From NCBI GenBank assembly GCA_001766655.1, contig MJCC01000001.1:1826115-1890114 (forward strand): DNA of 64,000 nucleotides, given 5' to 3'. The stretch comes from Phytomonas francai. Taxonomy: Eukaryota > Euglenozoa > Kinetoplastea > Trypanosomatida > Trypanosomatidae. Below the pieces are notes generated by a model that was not told where the DNA came from, searched no databases, and worked only from the letters and a program-made list of their open reading frames with translations. Every line of letters begins with the position of its first letter. Within the stretch, counting starts at the first letter, position 1. This document shows positions 38,619 to 46,917 of this stretch, one piece after another. The position numbers and the translations under genes were made by a program.

Positions 38619-39032
38619 GAGGACGGGGAAGGGCCGCCAGGAGGGGTAGTGGAAGAGCGGCCGGAAGGGGACCCCGGCGAGGGGAGGGGGGGACACCGCG
38701 GCGGCCGCGTTTGCGACTGGGGCGTCCGGGGGGGGGCATGGCGAGATCCCTGCCGCCGACCGCCGTGTCACGCAGAACGGAAAAGGGGAAGAGAAAGGAG
38801 AAGGTGGGACAGCCCGCGGGGACGGGAGAGAGACGACACATGGGGGTCTAGAATCGCACACGGCAAATTGCTGTGTTCATTACGAAGGGTTAGAAAATCG
38901 CAAATATCTATCTATCTATATAGATAGACAGATAACATTTTCAGTGTATTTAACCGTGCAATTTGGATTACTACAAACAAGTTAATTAGAAGAGTTTTAT
39001 TAAGCGTAAGCAGGTTTAAAGCTCGCTTGAGC
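38619..39032. other. Spacer and possible 5' extension of the methyltransferase gene
   Basis: Bases 38619-38860 are GC-rich, open in the methyltransferase frame, and include a nine-G run at 38728-38736. Bases 38861-39032 are AT-rich, with a TATC/GATA palindromic stretch near 38905-38934. Confidence 0.5.
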
Positions 39033-39725
39033 TCACCAATCGATCGAGTTGCTGTTGATAAAGTGCCGAACAGTCTGAAGTACCTCACTTTTAGCCCTTG
39101 TGGGTTTGTTTGCATCCATAGCGCTGCTACGAGGTACGCACTTCCGACCTAAAATAAGTAAACGCTTCAAAAATAACATAAATTGAGTATCCACAAACGA
39201 ACCATCATCGCTCTCGACCTCGCAGAATGTACCGGTTTCCTTTGACGTTTGCAATATCCTAAGGGGAGCTCTGAGGTATTGAAAATGAACGGGCATATTG
39301 GACTTAAGATCCTTTTGAATAGAAGCGATATCAACTTCATCTGAAAGCATCGAAATCACCGCCTCTTTCCATTGCTGTGTGGTAGGAACTGGATAATTCG
39401 AATACAAGTGCATATACATTGATTGAAGCCGCCAAAGAAGTCTCTCCTCTCCTTTATTGTACAAGTTCGAGCGTGGGGAATCCCAAGACATGGCTGTTTC
39501 ATCAAAAGATGAAGAACACCGTAGAATACACTCGGCAGCAACTAAAACAGAGCTGATTAGCTCTCCTCTCTTTTTCGCCTCTCGTAAAACGTCTTTGAAG
39601 GCGCTATATTTATCAATCAGCGTGTCATAACTGTCAGTCACCGAGGAAGACTGAAGAATACGAGAACGTGCTCTGGCGACTTCCTCCTCAAAGCTAAGAT
39701 GTTCATCCAGATCGTCAAAGTCCAT
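39033..39725 (-). CDS. Unknown 230-aa protein
   Basis: The frame has a clean ATG at 39725. The start is acidic and helical (FDDLDEHLSFEEEVARAR), and most of the remainder looks helical, with no membrane segment, repeats or recognised motif. A Trp-rich middle (SWDSPRSN, LLWRLQ, TQQWKEA) may be structural. It lies between CDC50 and the cap methyltransferase on the shared strand. I cannot assign a family. Confidence 0.65.
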   Translation of the reverse strand: MDFDDLDEHLSFEEEVARARSRILQSSSVTDSYDTLIDKYSAFKDVLREAKKRGELISSVLVAAECILRCSSSFDETAMSWDSPRSNLYNKGEERLLWRLQSMYMHLYSNYPVPTTQQWKEAVISMLSDEVDIASIQKDLKSNMPVHFQYLRAPLRILQTSKETGTFCEVESDDGSFVDTQFMLFLKRLLILGRKCVPRSSAMDANKPTRAKSEVLQTVRHFINSNSIDW

Positions 39726-39992
39726 TGTTTCGGCTAATATTAGATAAAATGTTCTTAGATGTTATAGTTATCCATTTAAAAACCAGAAATGTCAAAAACA
39801 AGTGTTGTATTAAAAAAAAAGAGGAAACTGTATAGCTAAGGAAATAAGAAGGCATAAAGAGAAACTAGCAATCATCAAAAAAAAAAAAGATGTGCGCTTA
39901 TCTCTTAATATTGGTATCCAAGCAATTGAGTTTAACCTGCGATACGTAATCAACCGATACTATGTAATTACGCCCTTAGTTAATGATATGTA

Positions 39993-40029
<37 letters not shown>

Positions 40030-40105
40030 AAGTCTATACAAAAAATACAAATTTGTTTTTGAAAATATATTTGAACTATTAACACCTTCATAGGCATAAG
40101 AGTCT
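39726..40105. other. Spacer with a (TA)n microsatellite
   Basis: AT-rich spacer holding (TA)n at 39996-40026 and two A runs on the plus strand (near 39811 and 39878) that are T tracts on the coding strand upstream of the 230-aa gene. Confidence 0.6.
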
Positions 40106-41446
40106 TTAATTCTGGATTAAATTTATTTGGTGGAGATACTCAATCTCTCGCTGAACCTGGATCTCGTATTGCCGACGTAACAATAAAAACACAAATACCA
40201 TCACTAGAGAAGCAAATCCAATCGTTAAACATACTTTCATCAAAAAAATATTCTTCCCCCCTAAGTAGGATACAGTGGCGAGCGTAAAGCTTTTTTCTCC
40301 CCCAAAACTAACCGAATCGTAGTGCTCATCGATCTCCATCAAATATTCCCCAGGTGTTAGATCCTTCTCGATAATACGCCGTAGTTTTCGAAATTTCGGC
40401 GAGGGTGCTAGGCGAATCCACACCATGAGGTCCTCATCGGTGCTAACAGGAATGGCATGCCCAAGTTCCCCCGCATACCAGCCCTTGTTAAAATATGAGT
40501 CATTCGAAACTACCTTATGAGGCGATGATGGAGAGGGGGGTGAAGTACCTTTCGGGTAATACAGCTCACGAGGGGCGCTCCATATTAGAGAATGCTTGAT
40601 TTTTCCCCCTTGAGGAGGGAAAAAAATCGGCTTAAAGCGATTCAAGACGTCTGTCTTCCACGTAATCCCCTTCTTCCGGCATCGATTTCGATTCGCTTTT
40701 TGAACACCCTCTCCTGCTCCTATTGTATCTTCGCCATTTCCCACCTCCTCCAAGGGCTCATTAGTGCTCTTGGAGAAGGCGCTATCATTACAGATGAGCA
40801 AACGTGCAGGAGAGAGTGGGAAACTATCTGTTGTGTTCGACGAAGAACTACCCTTCGAGATAACCTCATAAAGCACAAAGGTATCGTTGAACATCGACCA
40901 TGGCAAAAGACCTCCTGGGGAATAAATAAAATCCCGATAATAATAGGTCTTTCCGTCTAGCTCAATCGGAGTATTTTCAGACCCTGCGAGCTCCCCAGGC
41001 CTCATCAAAGGTGACAACTTTTCCAAATCCTTCAGTGATGGCCATGAACCTTCTAATTGCTTTTGAGATTTCGAATCCGCGAGTTTTCGATGGTTTTGAT
41101 AAAATCCTGTTAATCCGTAGTATAGGTAAACAGGCGCTTTAAGGGTTTCATTCAATTGAAAAGACACCTGCGTGATACATCCTATTTTGAGCTCCTTCCC
41201 ATTGCCGCTGTAAGTGAAAGCGCCTTGGTTCGACTTTGCAGTGCATTGATGAATATGATCGTAGCGAAACGTCAGCTCCTTGGCTGATTTTCCAGAAAAA
41301 AAAATAATCACGCCAAGCGGAATAAAGAGCAGGGCAAGGAAAAGAAGGAATGAAGTGATATGAAAAGGATTGGTTAAAGGCTGAATTGCGGGAAGACGTT
41401 GCTGTTTGAAAAGAAACCAAAACAAGGAAGCGGTGCCACGCGGCAT
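40106..41446 (-). CDS. CDC50/LEM3 family P4-ATPase (lipid flippase) subunit
   Basis: This 446-residue protein starts at an ATG at 41446, because the frame upstream begins at GTG. It has the CDC50 layout: a short cytosolic N-terminus with FKQQRLPAIQPL, membrane helix 1 at about 31-51, a large exoplasmic domain with VYLYYGLTGFYQNHRKL and Cys residues, a segment near the end with EYLMEIDEHYDSVSFGGEKSF, then membrane helix 2 (VCLTIGFASLVMVFVFLLL). CDC50 proteins are needed for folding, ER exit and activity of P4-ATPases that move phospholipids inward. The Leishmania homologue LdRos3 supports miltefosine uptake. A Ser/Asn-rich insert of roughly 100 residues in the exoplasmic domain makes it longer than yeast or human CDC50. 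Confidence 0.9.
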   Translation of the reverse strand: MPRGTASLFWFLFKQQRLPAIQPLTNPFHITSFLLFLALLFIPLGVIIFFSGKSAKELTFRYDHIHQCTAKSNQGAFTYSGNGKELKIGCITQVSFQLNETLKAPVYLYYGLTGFYQNHRKLADSKSQKQLEGSWPSLKDLEKLSPLMRPGELAGSENTPIELDGKTYYYRDFIYSPGGLLPWSMFNDTFVLYEVISKGSSSSNTTDSFPLSPARLLICNDSAFSKSTNEPLEEVGNGEDTIGAGEGVQKANRNRCRKKGITWKTDVLNRFKPIFFPPQGGKIKHSLIWSAPRELYYPKGTSPPSPSSPHKVVSNDSYFNKGWYAGELGHAIPVSTDEDLMVWIRLAPSPKFRKLRRIIEKDLTPGEYLMEIDEHYDSVSFGGEKSFTLATVSYLGGKNIFLMKVCLTIGFASLVMVFVFLLLRRQYEIQVQREIEYLHQINLIQN

Positions 41447-41743
41447 CGCGAACACTGTTCTTCTTTATTCTTGCGTCTCTCTCAATTTTTTGACTTTTGT
41501 GTGCTTGCGCGTATAGCGAAGGAAAAAATATTTAAATGGGTATGCTTGAAAAAAAAAAAAACTTATATAAATGAGTAATAAAAAAAGGGAAATAAGCCTG
41601 TTATTAGCATAGAATCAAATAAATGGCTTACAGGTGGGTTTATAGAACAGAATGAATTGGCAATAATAATATCCTAATCAAATTAGGAAAGTAACGAAGT
41701 ACACAAAAGAGGAGCCTGGGGAAGTTTAAGACAAGACACCCTT

Positions 41744-43720
41744 TCATTTTCTCTCTTTTTCAGTTTCGATAGAGGAAAACTTGTTTCCACTCTTTTCTCG
41801 AAATTTTTCGTACCGTTCCTCCAACTGCTTTCTCCAGTCTCCTAAAAACCTAAACTGGATGAAAAAATCACCCCTTTTTTTGCATAAATGCATTGCAGAC
41901 TTCTCTTCTCCTTCAGTAAAACGATTTACGCTTGGGGGTAAAATTTCAACTTTTTCGGGAAATTTCTGCAGCACTTCTACCTCAAAATTTAGAAGGGTAT
42001 GTAAACGCTGTGTAATCCCTGCTGGGAGCGTGGATAAGCACCTGTACAGGCAGGTTCCCTTTGCAGGATGATCACGGTAAGGATAGCGAATAAAGATCGC
42101 CTGCAAAACCTCCTCCACAGTGATTTCTTTCAACGAGCGTGTGTTTGTTTGAGGTAAATCTGCCCGTTGAACCATGGCGTCGTTAGCGTAGAAGAAACTA
42201 AAATACGACGGATAACGAAGGAAAAGAGGCTTCAGTTCCCCTGGAAGGCAATATTGCACAGTCACCGGTAGGGAATTGACAAGATCATTCAACAGAATCG
42301 GCTGATCTTCCGGTAAGGCGTCCAAAATAAACTGAACGAGTACCCGCTCGTCAAAAAAAGGGGTTCGATTCGTGAGATATTGAAGTTTGCGCCGGAGTCT
42401 TCGGCGTTTTCGCCTATCAATTGGGGTGCTAGAGCTTCGGTACGATGCGGTGCCTTTAACACCCCTGCTCAGCTCTTCCAACTTCTTGCAGAGCTCCTGT
42501 TCGGACTCATCTATTGCCATGGTGTACTTGCTATCCAATATAAACCGGGAAAAGAGTTGAACTTTCTCGGAATTCGAGAAATTTGGATCCCCGTCGTGGG
42601 AAACTTCGGTGGGAAACCCTCGAGAAAAAGTTTTAAATAAATGCGGAGCGCTGCACAAAACATGGAGAGGGGAAAGATGAGGAGGAAGTAGAGCTTTCGC
42701 CTCCGTAAACCATTCCGCAGTGAGTTCGATATCCTCGTCAACACGAGGGAAAAGACGCGCAAGGCGATACCATGCAAACTCCTCTACTTTTAAATCCGCA
42801 AAACGCTCGTCCGTGGAGGAAATAAAACCCTGATGTGTGGGAATCCTTAAGGAAGACACTACACTCGGATGGAGAGAAACATAACCCAGCTCCCACAAAG
42901 AAAGCACTGAAGAATTGATTATTTTAGCCCCAAACTTCTCCCCCTCTATCTCATTTTGGGGAAATCGCGGAAGAATCTCATCTTTTGTATAGGGGTTTAC
43001 GTATATGAGATACTTCCTATAGCGCAGAAGTAAATTTTTGACCACATTTTTCATCTCCTCCTGAGCCTCTGTTGGCGTGCTCGTGGTAACTCCACGCTCT
43101 GTTGTAGAAATCCTGTTTTGCTCGTTATAAGATGAGCTCCATAACGCACGGAGGGGTATCATAAAAGATGGAAAATGTAAAAATACCTCACCTGGAATCG
43201 GTTTAGCATGGTGGTGGTATTTACCATCGTTCGTAGTGGACGCTGCCTTCATGCGAATAGGAAATTTCTCTGTCGGCAAGACAGAGCGCGCCACAGGAGG
43301 AGGCTGGGGCGTAAATGAAGTACTGTTTTGATCAATACGGTGAACAAAGTGCGTATTCCCTTTCCTTTTCACCTCAAAACGGGAAGGGAAGCGAGAGAGA
43401 AAGGCTAAAAGGCCTCCCCTGCCCTGCGGGGTTTCACTGAGAACCTCCATCAGAGCATCGGGAAGGGATTGCGCGATGTGCGTAAGAGGTGTCGGTGTAA
43501 ACGGCACGTACGTCCCCACTTGCGAAAGAATCGGCAAAGCTTCGTCGTTTGTATTTAAGCTGGAGCAATATTTGGTTGAGAAATTGCTGTAATATCGTGA
43601 AGATGCACTTAATGCATTGGATAGGAATGATGATACTAATAATAACGGAGAAGAACGGCCCCTAACGGATGTAAAACTAGCCCTTCTTTTACATAAGCGA
43701 AACAATAATCTAGTATGCAT
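41744..43720 (-). CDS. Probable mitochondrial protein of unknown function (658 aa)
   Basis: The frame has an ATG at 43720. The first 50 residues are rich in Arg, Ser, Leu and Phe with no acidic residue, and read as a mitochondrial presequence (MHTRLLFRLCKRRASF). Two related segments of about 45 residues can be seen, one near 85-130 (LPDALMEVLSETPQGRGGLLAFLSRFPSRFEV) and one near 495-540 (LVNSLPVTVQYCLPGELKPLFLRYPSYFSFF). Both have the pattern Leu-Pro...Leu..(F/Y)P..F. This hints at a repeated helix-turn or winged-helix-like unit. Such layouts occur in kinetoplastid mitochondrial RNA-processing and ribosome-assembly proteins, but I cannot name the family. Confidence 0.65.
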   Translation of the reverse strand: MHTRLLFRLCKRRASFTSVRGRSSPLLLVSSFLSNALSASSRYYSNFSTKYCSSLNTNDEALPILSQVGTYVPFTPTPLTHIAQSLPDALMEVLSETPQGRGGLLAFLSRFPSRFEVKRKGNTHFVHRIDQNSTSFTPQPPPVARSVLPTEKFPIRMKAASTTNDGKYHHHAKPIPGEVFLHFPSFMIPLRALWSSSYNEQNRISTTERGVTTSTPTEAQEEMKNVVKNLLLRYRKYLIYVNPYTKDEILPRFPQNEIEGEKFGAKIINSSVLSLWELGYVSLHPSVVSSLRIPTHQGFISSTDERFADLKVEEFAWYRLARLFPRVDEDIELTAEWFTEAKALLPPHLSPLHVLCSAPHLFKTFSRGFPTEVSHDGDPNFSNSEKVQLFSRFILDSKYTMAIDESEQELCKKLEELSRGVKGTASYRSSSTPIDRRKRRRLRRKLQYLTNRTPFFDERVLVQFILDALPEDQPILLNDLVNSLPVTVQYCLPGELKPLFLRYPSYFSFFYANDAMVQRADLPQTNTRSLKEITVEEVLQAIFIRYPYRDHPAKGTCLYRCLSTLPAGITQRLHTLLNFEVEVLQKFPEKVEILPPSVNRFTEGEEKSAMHLCKKRGDFFIQFRFLGDWRKQLEERYEKFREKSGNKFSSIETEKERK

Positions 43721-44342
43721 TCAAAAAAAAATGACAAACTCGTTTGTGTCTTTGACGGAAGAAGAAAACATTCAAGATTGCAAAGTTAAATAGAAATTTT
43801 TTTCCCACATATTTGTAAGGAAAGGTAGGAAAAATGTTTCACATAAGAATGATTCCAAAGGATACTTACTTTTGTATGGAATTCTCAAGTCGAGCTGAAA
43901 TCAAGAAAGATACAGGAGGATTAGAAATTGTTTAGTGTACGGTGACCATATTTACAATAAACTTCCCACAAGCGAAATTAAATAAGAAGAAAATTAATAG
44001 TCATTCATGTTGATATAGGAACAGAGCTCCGAAACTCTACCGAAATGGATTTTCGAACGAAAAAAAAAGACTTTTAAAATGAAAAATAAGAGCGCGCTTT
44101 AAGAATAAACCAGCGATATATTTACTCAGTCTACAAATAAGAAGTATAGAAAATGGTCTTGTTTTTTAAAGTTGAGATTACTCTGCATTGTGGACCACTC
44201 TATTTCACATTTTCATAGCATCCAAAGCATACTGTTTTATAAGGCTGAGATATCGCTTAACCTGATGCTCCCTCTCGACGATAGCGACTTATTTCCTTCA
44301 GTAATCCCGTATCATTCTGTAGAGAGCATCTTTTCTAAAAAT
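43721..44342. other. AT-rich spacer
   Basis: About 620 bases between the decayed membrane-protein gene and the mitochondrial-protein gene. No feature is recognised apart from A runs on the plus strand just 5' of 43720. Confidence 0.5.
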
Positions 44343-45847
44343 TCAAGCATCCTTTTCCCAGAGCGCGCATCCATGGAGAAAAAGGATGGTATTCCAAAAA
44401 ACTGATATTTTTTTAACTTTAGATGAAGTTTCTTTTTTTTTAAAGATTTGACAGAGAATAGTTAAAGAAAGCCCCACCACCCCAGTGAGCAGCCATAAGA
44501 CCGTTCCACAAATCTTCATACTTTCACAAGGCGTTGATAGCGCTTCTGTAGGTAAAAGGGTTGTGAGATATTTAGATGAGCACTGGTAATTCTCCGTCAG
44601 CAGTTTCGTAGTTTGTAAGGTATAAAATCTCTGCACCACTATCGGACGAAGGTCAGCCATTCTTGAAAAATCACGAACCTGATCTTTCAAGCACGAATAA
44701 GCAGCAAGGGGAATTCCCTTTTCGTGGGAAAGCTTTAATTCTAGTATAGAAATAAACTCGATGCGGTCCATCGAAAGTGATAGAGTATAATAACAGCGTC
44801 AATAAATCCATATTCGATCTTAGGTAACATGACGTAAAGGATATTTTGCAAGCATTGATGTAGCAACTTCCATGAGGTTACAGAGATCCAGGAGTAGGGG
44901 GTATTATTATCAACTTCCCCTCCCCCAACATCGACTTCGATATCTGCTTCCAAAAAAGATGGGAGCGGGCTAAATGTTTCACTATGCAACCGAGGATGTA
45001 GAGCTTCCTCTGTTTCGTTCACAAAACCCTTATCCTTTTTGCCATGAACGCCAGCATTCCCTAGGCGCTTTACTGTTTGCTAGAACAAATCCTTCGGGTT
45101 AACGCAATCCCACCTCAAGTGAAGATTATCGTGTGGTAATATATCAAGCGTTCTGACTATTGCCCTATGAGGATGAATCTCAGCCGACGAATTAAAAACT
45201 GATTTCGGACCTATTAAAGAAGATATTCTACTTTCCTCGGGAGGCGTACTGATTCGATAAAATTCACTTATACTGGTAACTACTTGACGATATTGTCCGG
45301 GCGGGAGCACTGCCTTGGCAATAGGAGTGAAAAAATCGCGATTTAATTCAATCTCGTGTAGAGTATCACTTTATTCTAAATCAAGTGAGAGTAGACAGCT
45401 GATTATCCGAAAACTAGCAACAATGTCCATTGTAAACGACGCTGATGCAAAACGCAAAAAGTTACGTTACCCAAACGCATGATCTGATGTTCTGCGAGGG
45501 CTTTTAGATAATTACAACTGGTACGACAATTCAAATCTTCTGGTGAAAAAGAAACTGTGCTGCCAAAATCGAGCCTTCTAGAAAGCACACTTCGCGTCAA
45601 GCGAACAAAAAGTGCTCAGGGAATTAATATTCTAAGGGATAAACTCCTAACGGCACCACTAGAGGACAGATCAGAAATGCATTGAATGGTCTCTTCGAAA
45701 GCGCGCTTTTGTTGAATTGATTTCTAGCGAGAAAATCAGAAAAGGGATAGTATATAGTAATAATGCTGCACATTTTTTTGACTGTTTATTGGATTTGCTA
45801 GACTCATCCTTTCCGTACAACCCGGCTATCGCAAGAACGAGATCCAT
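44343..45847 (-). pseudogene. Decayed gene for a membrane protein with N- and C-terminal membrane helices
   Basis: A protein-like reading runs across about 1.5 kb on the minus strand but is broken repeatedly. An ATG at 45847 opens a frame with a hydrophobic helix (CAALLLYTIPFLIFSL), and the reading then shifts frame. In-frame stops follow at 45616-45618 (TGA), 45371-45373 (TAA) and 45080-45082 (TAG), with good coding sense continuing through each. A final frame change near 44760 leads to a C-terminal helix (GTVLWLLTGVVGLSLTI) and a lysine-rich tail. Two terminal helices around a lumenal domain, and phrases such as NLHLRWDC, faintly recall the GPI-transamidase subunit PIG-S; this is very tentative. 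Confidence 0.6.
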
Positions 45848-46242
45848 TGCAATTTTCTCAATAATTAGTTGCGAAGATATTTAACAAGGAAATATATAGG
45901 TTAATTTTATGTCTATGCGTATACTTCTGTGATATGGAAGAAGATTTATGGAAACGAACAAACAATATGTTGATTGGCTTTCTATCACATAAGAAGGATG
46001 AAGCAAAGGTCGTTGCTATTTTCCCTTTCTACGATCAAATCACCGTTTGTGATATAAAATGGATACTTTCTGTCGACGCCCCAAAATACCAAGCTACAAA
46101 AAGATTCAATCCCCGCTCGCCTGCAATCCTTTCCATGCCGTTAAAGTGATGTTTGTGAGGAAACCGGACAAAGAAACCAAAGAAACCCCATAACCCTTTC
46201 CTTCTTTCTTTGTTTATATATATATATATATATTCTGGCGGC
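45848..46242. other. Spacer
   Basis: About 390 bases with (TA)n at 46215-46233. A 71-codon plus-strand frame (45934-46149) looks fairly protein-like but stands alone on the wrong strand and is not called. Confidence 0.45.
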
Positions 46243-46614
46243 TCAAAAGAGCTCTGGGAACTTCGGTATGAGCTCGAGGAGCTTGCCGTAGACCTCGAAG
46301 TCGAACTCGTCGTCGAGCATGGCGTGCTGGAAGTATCGCAGCTCGGCGGTGGCGGGGTCGACGTAGCAGACGAACTCGCAGACGCGGCTGACCTCCGTCG
46401 CCTCCGGGACGCCGGTGACGGGGAGGGGCCGCCCCGTGACGCCGCAGCGGAACTCGCCGCGGCCGCTGAGCGCGAGGACGACGGAGACGAACGCGCCGCG
46501 GTGGGCCCCCAGCGAAAGCGCCGTCACACGCGGCGCGACGCCGTCGAAGGGGGGGAGGGCCGCGGCCACGGCCGTCGTCCGCTGGGGGGGGGGGGCGCCG
46601 CGCACGCCGTACAT
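46243..46614 (-). CDS. NTF2-like domain protein, N-terminal helices missing
   Basis: From the ATG at 46614 the frame encodes 123 residues. The order resembles the beta-sheet half of an NTF2-like fold: FHGMYGVRG (just upstream and across the start), AVAAALPPFDGVAPRVTALSL, AFVSVVLALSG, SRVCEFVCYVDP, LRYFQHAMLDDEF. In NTF2 and relatives about 45 residues of helix precede this. Here the frame runs upstream into Pro-coding C runs and a 75-bp direct repeat, so the true start is either lost in poorly assembled sequence or the protein is short. A role in nuclear transport, as for NTF2 or NXT1, is possible but not shown. The gene is very GC-rich. Confidence 0.5.
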   Translation of the reverse strand: MYGVRGAPPPQRTTAVAAALPPFDGVAPRVTALSLGAHRGAFVSVVLALSGRGEFRCGVTGRPLPVTGVPEATEVSRVCEFVCYVDPATAELRYFQHAMLDDEFDFEVYGKLLELIPKFPELF

Positions 46615-46638
46615 CCCGTGGAAGAGGTAAACGAGGGG

Positions 46639-46743
46639 GGGGGGGCTGTTACAGCGTGTGAGGGTGAGAACGAGGAGGGAGGGACGGGGAAGAGTGTGAC
46701 GGGGTAGACAGGAGGGGGGGCTGTTACAGCGTGTGAGGGTGAG
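46639..46743. repeat. Direct repeat, 30-bp units 75 bp apart
   Basis: The unit of seven G followed by CTGTTACAGCGTGTGAGGGTGAG occurs at 46639-46668 and again at 46714-46743. On the minus strand each copy is pyrimidine-rich and ends near an AG (CTGTAACAG). The pair may be duplicated trans-splice acceptors or an assembly artefact in a G-rich stretch. Confidence 0.75.
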
Positions 46744-46917
46744 GACTAGGAAAAGAACAAGACAGAGTAAATAAGAGGGGGGACAGAATGCACAATAACC
46801 TCATCGTTCATACAGCACTGGGGGGGGGGAGGGGGGAGAAGGAAACCAGGATGTGAGAAAGGTTTTTTTTAAATATTGTATGCATGCATTTTACAGAGGA
46901 TGGAAACTGTGAAAATG

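Noticed and set aside
45934..46149. 71-codon plus-strand frame with ordinary amino acid mix
   Set aside because: It is isolated on the wrong strand, has no pyrimidine tract with AG close to its ATG, and no recognised similarity.
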